Below are positions 1 to 6,105 of a stretch of 10,593 nt of DNA, one piece after another (position 1 is the stretch's first letter; each line of letters starts with the position of its first letter). Below the pieces are notes generated by a model, which saw only the letters and a program-made list of their open reading frames with translations, was not told the origin of the DNA and did no database searches. The translations under genes and the position numbers were made by a program. Source of the DNA: Bacillota bacterium (lineage in GTDB: Bacteria; Bacillota; Clostridia; Christensenellales; SZUA-584); assembly GCA_023441905.1 (NCBI GenBank), contig JAEZNC010000101.1, positions 1-10,593 of the forward strand. The letters run 5' to 3'.

Positions 1-16
1 TCAGAATCTTTTTCAT
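1..16 (-). CDS. fliL: Start of next operon gene, probably fliL (first five codons)
   Basis: An ATG at 16-14 is followed by codons for KKIL up to the window edge. A TGAGGG ribosome binding site lies 7 bases upstream, and the motB stop is 19 bases upstream. In clostridial operons of this order motB is followed by fliL, whose product is a single-pass membrane protein that supports the stator and often begins with a short lysine-rich tail. The five residues alone cannot prove identity; the call is positional. Confidence 0.55.
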
Positions 17-35
17 CGTTTATCCCTCAATATCT

Positions 36-833
36 TTAAAATATACTGACACTATCCTTTAATACACTTTCGATCACGAAATCAACGCGACGGTTGCGTG
101 CTTTGTTTTCCTCAGTATCATTAGGCGCAATAGGATGATATTCTCCAAGACCCGTTTGCGTAAGCTTATAAGGATCCATATCCAATGTCTGCAGATAATG
201 CAGAACACTTAGCGATCTTGCGCTCGACAGATCCCAATTATCAATATACTGGCTGTTTTGTATTGGGACGTTATCCGTGTGGCCTTCGATATGGATCCAT
301 CTGATTAATGAGTCGTACTGTTTAAGAATTTCGCAGATTTCAGGCAGTATTTCCTTCGCACTCGGTTTAAGCACCGCGCTGCCCGAATCGAAAAGCGCCG
401 ATTCGTTCATCGTCATCAATATCGCGTTGTCCTGCATTGTTACATTAAGGTCTTCCTGCAGACCGTTGATTTCAACGTGCGATTTGATTTTATCATAGAG
501 TTCACTAAACTTTTCTTTAATTTCGGCGATCTTAGCCTGATTCTCGGCGTTCTCCGCCTGTTCAGACGGGTCAGGCGTTGGCTCAGGCAGGTTCCACGAT
601 GTTTCATCCAGCGTATCCTCAGCCGCCTTGACATCTCCGGGGTCGAGCGCTTGTATCGCCACAAATGGCGTGCCTGAAAGTGAGCTGACGATTTCTTCCC
701 ACTTTTGTGCGTCTATCGTGGAAAAAGAAAAAAGCAGAACGAAAAAAGTCAGCAACAATGTGACCATGTCGCCGTACGTGTCCATCCAGTATGCGCCGTC
801 TCCTGCTGAATGCTCTTTTTTTCTTTTTCTCAT
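36..833 (-). CDS. motB: Flagellar stator protein MotB
   Basis: MotB anchors the stator to peptidoglycan and carries the ion-binding aspartate. After a basic N-terminal tail (MRKRKKE) comes the single membrane helix with YGDMVTLLLTFFVLLFSFS; D22 is the essential ion-binding Asp (D32 in E. coli). A second Asp, D18, sits just outside the helix in WMDTYGD. The plug region is followed by an acidic, Pro-rich linker at about 63-110. The OmpA-like peptidoglycan-binding domain follows: ESALFDSGSAVLKP at 144-157, then IEGHTDNVPI at 182-191, NWDLSSARS at 199-207, TGLGEYHPIAPN and NRRVDFVI. The 265 residues are normal. The ATG start has a GGAGGGGG site a few bases upstream. The order motA-motB inside the main fla operon differs from Bacillus subtilis, where motAB stands apart, and matches many Clostridia. 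Confidence 0.97.
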   Translation of the reverse strand: MRKRKKEHSAGDGAYWMDTYGDMVTLLLTFFVLLFSFSTIDAQKWEEIVSSLSGTPFVAIQALDPGDVKAAEDTLDETSWNLPEPTPDPSEQAENAENQAKIAEIKEKFSELYDKIKSHVEINGLQEDLNVTMQDNAILMTMNESALFDSGSAVLKPSAKEILPEICEILKQYDSLIRWIHIEGHTDNVPIQNSQYIDNWDLSSARSLSVLHYLQTLDMDPYKLTQTGLGEYHPIAPNDTEENKARNRRVDFVIESVLKDSVSIF

Positions 834-848
834 AAGCCCCCTCCAAAA

Positions 849-1643
849 CTACAGCTCCTTGACCTCGGGATTCGTCGCATCCTCGGCACTTGTCCTTAGA
901 TCACGGCGCGCAATAAAGGCTGTCAGTTTGTCCTTAATAATGCGCGGATTTTCTCCGTCCTGTATGGATAGCAGCCCTTCGAGATAAAGCTCCTTTTGCA
1001 GGCTTTCCATATCGCTTTGTACCTTAAGCTTTTTTGCTATCGGCGTAAACACAAGGTTAGCCAGAATAACACCATAGAACGTTGTGACAAGGGCGACGGC
1101 CATACTCGGCCCTAAAGCGTTCATATCATTTAAATCCTTAAGCATATTGATCAGACCGATCAATGTACCGATCATACCATATGCGGGAGAGTACGATGAC
1201 ATACTGAGAATTATCGCCTGCCCCTGTGAATGCCGTTCCTCAATAAACGCAATTTCCGTCTCCAGCACGTTTTTGACGAGCTCCGCGTCTGCACCGTCTA
1301 CAATGAGCATCACGCCTTTTTGCAAAAACGGATTGTCGATATCCGTCAGCGCATCCTCAAGAGCCAGCAAACCTTCTCGGCGGGCAATGTTGGCAATTCG
1401 GATAATCAACTCAATATCATCGTTGAGGTCAATATGCGTGGTTTTGAATGCTTTTTTCACCACTGTCCTCAAGGATTTCAATGCTTTTCCAGGATAGGAC
1501 ACAACCGTTGACGCGATGACGCCCCCAAAAACAATAAAAATTGAAGGGATATTAAAAAAGGAATCAAGCTGCCCATCAATCAATATGGATACACCTATAC
1601 AGCCAAGTCCGGCAAGAATGCCGATTATTGTCGTTTTTTCCAA
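849..1643 (-). CDS. motA: Flagellar stator protein MotA, TTG start
   Basis: MotA forms the five-subunit ring around the MotB dimer in the stator ion channel and pushes on FliG. The 264 residues show the four-helix plan: helices at about 4-22 and 33-49, a cytoplasmic loop, then about 144-168 and 180-200. The loop has the conserved IARREGLLALED (R88, R89, E90 and E96), corresponding to the charged residues that meet FliG. The channel prolines are P153 in SPAYGMIGTLIGLI and P201 in LVFTPIAKKL, matching P173 and P222 of E. coli MotA. The start is TTG at 1643-1641, with an in-frame TGA directly before it and AGAGG 8 bases upstream. The next in-frame Met is residue 112, so TTG is needed. Ion type (proton or sodium) cannot be settled here. 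The gene ends 15 bases before motB. Confidence 0.97.
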   Translation of the reverse strand: MEKTTIIGILAGLGCIGVSILIDGQLDSFFNIPSIFIVFGGVIASTVVSYPGKALKSLRTVVKKAFKTTHIDLNDDIELIIRIANIARREGLLALEDALTDIDNPFLQKGVMLIVDGADAELVKNVLETEIAFIEERHSQGQAIILSMSSYSPAYGMIGTLIGLINMLKDLNDMNALGPSMAVALVTTFYGVILANLVFTPIAKKLKVQSDMESLQKELYLEGLLSIQDGENPRIIKDKLTAFIARRDLRTSAEDATNPEVKEL

Positions 1644-1657
1644 TCAAAACACCTCTA

Positions 1658-1864
1658 TCACTCTTTAACCTTGACAATGTCTGAGGAAAAGATTTTTCTC
1701 TTGTGCTCGATAATAAGGGTTTGAATTTGCTCGCTGGTTTCTGCAACCACTATTTTGCGCCCAGAAACCATTGAAATGACAGTGTTCGGTGTTTCCTCTA
1801 CAAATTCAATCAACTCACAGTTAATCAAAAATTCCTGATCGTTTAAGCGATGAACACGAATCAA
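1658..1864 (-). CDS. flbD: FlbD/SwrD family flagellar protein, TTG start preferred
   Basis: Members of this small family sit beside flgE or motAB in Firmicutes and spirochaetes. In Bacillus subtilis the member is SwrD, linked to stator torque and swarming. The protein is a single small domain: LIRVHRLNDQEFLINCELIE, then EETPNTVISMVSGRKIVV, then ETSEQIQTLI and a charged tail. I place the start at TTG 1864-1862 (68 residues, MIRVHRLND), because this matches the usual MIRVTRLNG opening and the AAGGGGG site at 1880-1874 is then 9 bases away. Two tandem ATGs upstream (1873-1871 and 1870-1868, up to 71 residues) lie only 0 and 3 bases from that site. The TGA stop is 14 bases before motA. Placement beside motAB agrees with a stator-related role. 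Confidence 0.88.
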   Translation of the reverse strand: MIRVHRLNDQEFLINCELIEFVEETPNTVISMVSGRKIVVAETSEQIQTLIIEHKRKIFSSDIVKVKE

Positions 1865-1873
1865 GTCCATCAT

Positions 1874-1880
1874 CCCCCTT
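1874..1880 (-). promoter_or_regulatory. Ribosome binding site deciding flbD start
   Basis: The sense strand reads AAGGGGG immediately followed by ATGATGGACTTG. With this site, TTG at 1864 is spaced 9 bases and the two ATGs 0 and 3 bases. The same GGGGG-9-TTG arrangement occurs before fliH (8177-8173 to 8163). Confidence 0.6.
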
Positions 1881-1893
1881 AGATTATTTTAAT

Positions 1894-1920
1894 GAGGCGA
1901 AGGAACCGTTCCTCCGCCCC
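1894..1920 (-). other. Strong RNA hairpin between flgE and flbD
   Basis: In the minus-strand transcript, positions 1920-1908 (GGGGCGGAGGAAC) pair with 1906-1894 (GTTCCTTCGCCTC), giving about 12 base pairs with a three-base loop. Two of the pairs are G-U wobbles in the sense RNA and would be A-C mismatches in the opposite strand. The following bases are ATTAAAATAATCT, not a T run, so this is not a standard intrinsic terminator. It ends about 14 bases before the flbD ribosome binding site. Likely roles are partial attenuation or protection of the upstream hook mRNA; neither is shown by the sequence. Confidence 0.7.
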
Positions 1921-1933
1921 ATCAGCGGATCAA

Positions 1934-2746
1934 TTATCTGACCATGTTCACGAGTTCTTCAAGCATTTGGTCGGTTGTGGTGATAATTCTCGAGTTGGCC
2001 TGGAAGCCCCTCTGTGTGACGATCATGTCGGCAAATTCTGCCGTTAAGTCCACGTTTGCCATTTCCAGCGTACCGGGGTTGATTTTGCCGGAACCGTTCG
2101 TAGACGGCTGGCTCACAATCGGCATACCGGAGTTAACCGTCCTTCTGTACGAGTTTTCACCGCTCTTTTCGAGGCCGTTCGGGTTGGGGAATGTCGCGAC
2201 GGCAATCGTGCCAATATTCACAGTCGTGCTGCCATTCAACGCCGAAATCTGTCCCTTGCTGTCGATGGACACGTCGGTGTAGGAAGGATTGATATGTATT
2301 GTCGATAAGGTGTATGCCGGCGCAGTTCCTGTCAAGCCCATGACATATTTGCCGTTTGCATCAACAAGGTCGTTGTTGCTGTCTAGATAAAGGTTTCCTG
2401 CGCGTGTGTACGTATAATCCCCCGGGCTATTCTGAATGACAAAGTAGCCGTCTCCATCAATCGATAGGTCGAGTGCATAGCCTGTATACTGCGGTGTCCC
2501 TTTCGTGTGCATCACGTCGATTGTCGCAACCTGCACGCCAAGGCCGATCTGCTGCGGATTCGTGCCTCCGCTGGTGCCGCCTGATGTAGAAGCAGGTTTT
2601 ATCGTCTGGCTGTAAATGTCCTGAAATATCACGCGGCTCGATTTGTAGCCGATTGTGTTAACGTTGGCAATATTGTTGCCGATCACATCCATTTTTGTCT
2701 GGTGGTTTCTCAGTCCGGTCACGCCGGAATATAATGAACGCATCAT
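1934..2746 (-). CDS. flgE: Flagellar hook protein FlgE (short Bacillus-like form)
   Basis: FlgE polymerises into the hook, the universal joint between rod and filament. The 270-residue protein matches the compact hook protein of Bacillus (264 residues, formerly called FlgG), not the 400-residue enteric form. The N-terminal D0 region reads MMRSLYSGVTGLRNHQTKMD and then VIGNNIANVNTIGYKSSRVIF. The central part has the conserved IGLGVQVATID and LDLSIDGDGYFVI. The C-terminal D0 helix contains LEMANVDLTAEFADMIVTQR and ends LEELVNMVR. The first of two tandem ATGs is chosen because Bacillus FlgE also has two residues before RSLYSG and because GAGGAGGT sits 9 bases upstream. Rod protein FlgG is a paralogue, but position right after flgD and the GGTNPQQIGLG stretch favour FlgE. 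A 60-base gap with a hairpin follows. Confidence 0.94.
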   Translation of the reverse strand: MMRSLYSGVTGLRNHQTKMDVIGNNIANVNTIGYKSSRVIFQDIYSQTIKPASTSGGTSGGTNPQQIGLGVQVATIDVMHTKGTPQYTGYALDLSIDGDGYFVIQNSPGDYTYTRAGNLYLDSNNDLVDANGKYVMGLTGTAPAYTLSTIHINPSYTDVSIDSKGQISALNGSTTVNIGTIAVATFPNPNGLEKSGENSYRRTVNSGMPIVSQPSTNGSGKINPGTLEMANVDLTAEFADMIVTQRGFQANSRIITTTDQMLEELVNMVR

Positions 2747-2751
2747 AGTGG

Positions 2752-3405
2752 TTATACCTCCTCAGTTTGTGGTTGTTCCCCTGCCGGGGGTTGGGCAGCC
2801 GCTTCCGTTGCGATCTCCATGATCTTGGAAATCGGTACATTCGTCCCATTGACCACGGCATAGACGGCGCCGTCTTTCACGATCAGCTTATCGACTTTGC
2901 CGGTTACCGTTGTTGTCTGGTTGTCGGTCCCGGTCATCTGGGCCGTTACCGTTTTGCCGATCAGACTGGCACCCTGCAATAGTTGCTGCTCCAGTTCTGA
3001 AGACTGGGAATCCATCACGCCCGTGACCTTTTTGGCGTCATAATATTTGTCGCCAATCAACAGATAGTTGGTTCCGTCCTCATTGACCACGCCGCTCACT
3101 TTTCCATACACCACATCAGAACCGTCCTGCACATATGCGATTTTGCCGATCATGCTATAAGCTTGTGTGGTAGCAAAGCTTGTGCTCATTGAGTTCATTG
3201 CCTCCAGCGCCGAAAACTGGGCCATCTGTGCCAGAAACTCACCGTTATTTGTGGGTTCCATTGGGTCTTGGTTCGACATCTGGGCCACAAGGATCTTCAG
3301 GAAATCTTCCTGTCCCAGTTTAGTGCCCGTTGTTCGCTTGCTTTTTTGATAATCTTCTAGCGTCCTCGCCGCCGATGACGAGGATGCCGCATCTACTGTC
3401 GCCAT
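2752..3405 (-). CDS. flgD: Flagellar hook cap/scaffold protein FlgD
   Basis: FlgD caps the growing hook and is needed for FlgE polymerisation. It is lost when the hook is complete. The N-terminal signature is clear: LGQEDFLKILVAQMSNQDPM at 30-49 followed by EFLAQMAQFSALEAMNSM. After this come two similar beta-rich segments, at about 84-130 and 147-198, each starting with an IGK motif (86-88 and 149-151) and containing GKV and DG..Y, joined by a Gln/Leu-rich linker. The C-terminal tail is Pro/Gln/Glu rich. At 217 residues it is longer than Bacillus FlgD (about 140). The ATG has AAGGAG 8 bases upstream. The last codons, encoding EEV, and the TAA stop supply the ribosome binding site of flgE. 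Confidence 0.95.
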   Translation of the reverse strand: MATVDAASSSSAARTLEDYQKSKRTTGTKLGQEDFLKILVAQMSNQDPMEPTNNGEFLAQMAQFSALEAMNSMSTSFATTQAYSMIGKIAYVQDGSDVVYGKVSGVVNEDGTNYLLIGDKYYDAKKVTGVMDSQSSELEQQLLQGASLIGKTVTAQMTGTDNQTTTVTGKVDKLIVKDGAVYAVVNGTNVPISKIMEIATEAAAQPPAGEQPQTEEV

Positions 3406-3419
3406 AATGCTATCTCCTT

Positions 3420-4844
3420 CTAGGCAAGATACTCAACCGAGCTGCCAACGTGGGCGTAACCAGCCATCTGAGATATCGTCTCAAATGCTCCGGTTCCCGC
3501 AATCTGTTCCAGTGAAACGTGCATCCGGCCGCTTTGTTTCTTCCCGCTGCCGCTTTGGCTGAAAGAACGCTGGTCGGCACTCGTTTGCATCTGGCTCTGA
3601 TAGGTGACATCGATGTTGGTCACCGCGATGCCCTTGTCTTTAAGCGCCGCCTGCAAGGATGATACCTGATCGGCAAACATGCCTTTCACATTCATGTCAT
3701 CCGTTTTGATCTGCATGCGAATCTCACCGTTCTGCATGGAAAGCTTGATGTTGACTTTACCGAGGAAATCGGGTTTGAGTTCCACATCAAAGTCATATTT
3801 TCCGTCGGCGGCCTGCGCGCTCATCTTGTCCACAATGCGTATCACATTGTCTTTCACAAAATCAGGTGTTTTGGTCTCGGGTGCTTTGGCCGCATGCTGC
3901 AAGCTGCTTATTTCCGCTTTTGCGGTTGGCTGCAAGCTGACAGCCGCATCGGTTCTCTGCGTCTGCACCGTCTGCTCATCAGACGAAGCTGTTTTCACTT
4001 CGGGTTTTACCGCCTCCGCCGCATTCGTCTCTGGGCCTGCCGTTTTTTCAGCGGCAGCCAATTGAGCGGGCATATCAGCCGTTGTTGCGTCTGACGGTTT
4101 CACCCCCATTGCCTGTGTTTGCGGTTCCCCAGTCTGCACAGGAGTGTTTGCTGTGTTTTGCCCAGCATCAGCCGATTTGGCATCCTGCGTCACCGTTTTC
4201 AGCTTGATCAGCAAGCTGGCAATCTTATCCGCCAGGGCTATGTTATCAGCTGCTCCGGCTGCCTGTGTCATGGCCGGTATGTCGCCTGCATTCTGAACGG
4301 CAGGCTCCTGCACCGATTTATTATTGGTACTCTCGAACGAGCCCAAATAGTCGCCAACTGCTTTGGCTATGGCCTGCTGCAGCTCTATGGGCAGCTTGTT
4401 CAGTTGGTCTTTGGACAGCATCCTTGCATACTTTTCTAACGCTCCTGTTTGCTCCATGTTTTGCGTCAATCCTTGAAGCAATGTGTCCGCAGCCTGTCCG
4501 GCGGCTTGGTCGCCAGCCGTTTGGCTGCTCGCAGGAGGGAGGTCAGATTGATAATCCAGCAAACCGAATCCTTCGAGAATGCCAACAATTTGGGGGGGGT
4601 CTTGTGCGTCCGCTAAATTGACGGCCATGCTGTTATCCTCTGTATTGCCGCCGGACTGATTGACAACCGCTTGGGAAATGCCATAAGGCACTTCGTCAAC
4701 ATTGATGCAGTCTTCCAGCTTTTTCTTAAATGCCAGAGGTTCCTTCCTGCCGACATCGCTTTTCTGCACCATCCCCGGCTGTTTGATTGTTTCAGTACCG
4801 GCTTTTATCGGTATCTCAACCGACTTAACAGGTATATTTGGCAA
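3420..4844 (-). CDS. fliK: Flagellar hook-length control protein FliK, TTG start
   Basis: FliK is an exported ruler that measures the hook and switches the export gate from hook to filament substrates. The 474 residues fit the family. A long, low-complexity N-terminal and central part (Ala, Gln, Thr, Pro rich) acts as ruler and secretion signal. The conserved C-terminal Flg_hook domain lies at about 335-420, with LKPDFLG at 356-362 followed by KVNIKLSMQNGEIRMQIKT. The final 55 residues are poorly conserved. The start is TTG at 4844-4842 with a perfect AAGGAGG 7 bases upstream; the next in-frame Met is residue 25, so TTG is well supported. Codons 82-85 contain a run of eight C (see findings). 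The TAG stop lies beside the flgD ribosome binding site. The upstream 48-base gap holds a second AAGGAGG and a short overlapping reading frame. Confidence 0.95.
   Translation of the reverse strand: MPNIPVKSVEIPIKAGTETIKQPGMVQKSDVGRKEPLAFKKKLEDCINVDEVPYGISQAVVNQSGGNTEDNSMAVNLADAQDPPQIVGILEGFGLLDYQSDLPPASSQTAGDQAAGQAADTLLQGLTQNMEQTGALEKYARMLSKDQLNKLPIELQQAIAKAVGDYLGSFESTNNKSVQEPAVQNAGDIPAMTQAAGAADNIALADKIASLLIKLKTVTQDAKSADAGQNTANTPVQTGEPQTQAMGVKPSDATTADMPAQLAAAEKTAGPETNAAEAVKPEVKTASSDEQTVQTQRTDAAVSLQPTAKAEISSLQHAAKAPETKTPDFVKDNVIRIVDKMSAQAADGKYDFDVELKPDFLGKVNIKLSMQNGEIRMQIKTDDMNVKGMFADQVSSLQAALKDKGIAVTNIDVTYQSQMQTSADQRSFSQSGSGKKQSGRMHVSLEQIAGTGAFETISQMAGYAHVGSSVEYLA
4592..4599 (-). repeat. Homopolymer run of eight C in the fliK sense strand
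   Basis: The sense strand of fliK reads GA-CCCCCCCC-AA, encoding D82 P83 P84 Q85. It is the longest single-base run I noticed in the window and lies early in the gene, before the conserved C-terminal domain. Confidence 0.9.
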
Positions 4845-4879
4845 TAACCTTCCTCCTTCCTATTCAGTTTTCGTCGCAT
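4805..4879 (-). CDS. Possible 24-residue leader ORF overlapping fliK start
   Basis: Directly after the stop of the MotE-like gene is an AAGGAGG, then 6 bases, then ATG at 4879-4877. The frame runs 24 codons (MRRKLNRKEEGYCQIYLLSR and four more residues) to TAA at 4807-4805. It overlaps the fliK TTG start in a different frame, and the fliK ribosome binding site lies within its codons 8-10. The peptide is basic and resembles nothing I know. It may be a regulatory leader, a relic of an older fliK start, or chance. The ribosome binding site is the main evidence, since no other gene uses it. Confidence 0.35.
   Translation of the reverse strand: MRRKLNRKEEGYCQIYLLSRLRYR
4852..4858 (-). promoter_or_regulatory. 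Ribosome binding site supporting fliK TTG start
   Basis: The sense strand has a perfect AAGGAGG followed by AAGGTTA and TTG at 4844. The 7-base spacing is ideal and decides the non-ATG start of fliK. Confidence 0.8.
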
Positions 4880-4892
4880 CAAACGCCTCCTT

Positions 4893-5651
4893 CTAACTGC
4901 TTTGTTTCATCATCTCCGATAAAACTTTCGACGCAGTCTTTGAGTTCAAATTGGAGAGTATTTTAGACGCGCTGTCGCTGTTCATATTAAGCAGCAGATC
5001 CACGATGTACTGCGTATCCAGTCCCGCAATCATTTTAACGGCTGTTGCCGCATCCATCTTCTCAAACATTTTGGCGGCGGTTTGCAGATCGGTCTTCGCC
5101 TGCTCAGCCTGAACCTGCGCACCGGCCTGCCCCTGCTGGGACTGCTCTTTCTCCGCAACCGCGGCTTCTCTTGTTTCAAGCTCCTGTTCGCGCTTGTCTA
5201 ACTCTCCTTTTGTATTATCGAGCGTTTGCTGCTTTTCCTTAAGCTTTGCTTTTTGATCATCCAGTTTTGTTTTTTCGGCATCCAAATCCGCCTGCAGGTT
5301 TTGCAGGTCAGTCTGCAGCGCGGCGAGCTCGGCATCGGTTAAAACGCCCTCCACCTTAGGCTGGCTCGCCTGCAAAAAGTCGATCACCTGTTGCTTGATG
5401 CCGCCCACATCAAAATAAACGCAAGCCGCACCGCCGATGATCAGCACAATCAAAAAAATGCTGAACACAGCAGCTCCCGACAATTTTTTCTTTTGTTTTT
5501 TAGGTTTGGCGGGGTTTGCGGATTTGGCCGATGCGGATGTCTGCGGCTTTGCCGGCATTACGGGCATGGGCGGCCTTGTTGCCTTTTCTCTTTTTGCGCC
5601 TTGCTGGCCTTCCTCTGCATCCAGTCTGTCGTCTCTGTCCTGTATAGCCAT
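4893..5651 (-). CDS. MotE/YlxF-like MgtE-N-domain coiled-coil membrane protein
   Basis: This occupies the slot of Bacillus ylxF between fliJ and fliK. Its 252 residues have four parts. A 58-residue N-terminal tail is rich in Pro, Lys and Ala and ends in a KKQKKK patch. One membrane helix follows at about 59-80. A long heptad-like coiled coil spans about 105-170 and is rich in Lys, Glu, Asp and Gln. The C-terminal helical repeats at about 192-248 (KMFEKMDAATAVKMIAGLD, then similar units with SASKILSNLN and TASKVLSEMM) resemble the MgtE N-terminal domain. The lysines before the helix suggest an inside N-terminus, with the coiled coil and MgtE-N part outside the membrane. In rhizobia MotE, which shares this plan, stabilises MotC; the role in Firmicutes is not settled, so no symbol is given. 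The ATG start has AAGGAA 9 bases upstream, formed partly by the fliJ TAA stop. Confidence 0.85.
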   Translation of the reverse strand: MAIQDRDDRLDAEEGQQGAKREKATRPPMPVMPAKPQTSASAKSANPAKPKKQKKKLSGAAVFSIFLIVLIIGGAACVYFDVGGIKQQVIDFLQASQPKVEGVLTDAELAALQTDLQNLQADLDAEKTKLDDQKAKLKEKQQTLDNTKGELDKREQELETREAAVAEKEQSQQGQAGAQVQAEQAKTDLQTAAKMFEKMDAATAVKMIAGLDTQYIVDLLLNMNSDSASKILSNLNSKTASKVLSEMMKQSS

Positions 5652-5664
5652 ATTTTTTGATTCC

Positions 5665-6105
5665 TTACGTTATTGATACTTTATATGACACCACGTCATC
5701 AATAAACTTATCCTGCTGCTTTTTTACCTCGGCAAGATATTCTTTGTATTGGTTTTCACGCAAATTGTCGAGCAGTTTAATCTCTTTGCGCACACTGACA
5801 AGCTTTTGCATCCACTCTTCTTTTTCTTCCTCGAGCTGCGCAATATGCATCTGCAGGGCAGCCATTGACGTTTTTGCGCTGTCAAAATAAGAATCGAAAT
5901 GATGAGCGCGATGCACTGCCATCCCTTGCGATACTTCGTCCGTGAACTCACACTTTGTCCTGTCAAAGCAGCCGCAGACCGCCGCAAGTTGGTCTTTACT
6001 CGCGTGGATTCTGGCTTCAATCATACCGATCTGAAGCTTGTGCTGCTTTTCAAGGCTTAATTGCATGTCGTACCACGACTGCAGCGAAAACACAAAACGC
6101 TTCAT
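5665..6105 (-). CDS. fliJ: Flagellar export chaperone/ATPase stalk FliJ
   Basis: FliJ is the coiled-coil stalk that inserts into the FliI hexamer, like F1 gamma, and links it to the export gate. The 146 residues fit the family. The protein opens with the typical FVFSLQSWYDM and is mainly helical and charged. Near the C-terminus it carries the conserved-looking KLLDNLRENQYKEYLAEVKKQQDKFIDD. The ATG overlaps the fliI stop (ATGA) and has only a weak purine stretch upstream, so reinitiation after fliI translation is likely. An unusual trait is a C44-G-C46 pair with a third cysteine at 52 and a histidine cluster at 65-69, which I do not recognise as family features. FliJ sequences diverge widely, so the call rests on N- and C-terminal motifs plus position right after fliI. 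Confidence 0.92.
   Translation of the reverse strand: MKRFVFSLQSWYDMQLSLEKQHKLQIGMIEARIHASKDQLAAVCGCFDRTKCEFTDEVSQGMAVHRAHHFDSYFDSAKTSMAALQMHIAQLEEEKEEWMQKLVSVRKEIKLLDNLRENQYKEYLAEVKKQQDKFIDDVVSYKVSIT

Noticed and set aside
619..846. 75-codon frame overlapping motB on the same strand
   Set aside because: Arg-rich product of an alternate frame of motB. Its TTG start is inside the motB ribosome binding site, with no site of its own.
1881..1920. Intrinsic terminator between flgE and flbD
   Set aside because: The stem is strong, but the downstream bases ATTAAAATAATCT contain no T run, and flagellar genes continue directly. Kept as a hairpin only.
1934..2746. Calling the hook gene flgG (distal rod)
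   Set aside because: Position after fliK-flgD, the GGTNPQQIGLG stretch and similarity to the compact Bacillus hook protein favour FlgE.
2782..2802. Short inverted repeat (CTGCC/GGCAG) near the 3' end of flgD
   Set aside because: Only five pairs, inside codons for the Pro/Gln-rich tail; likely chance.
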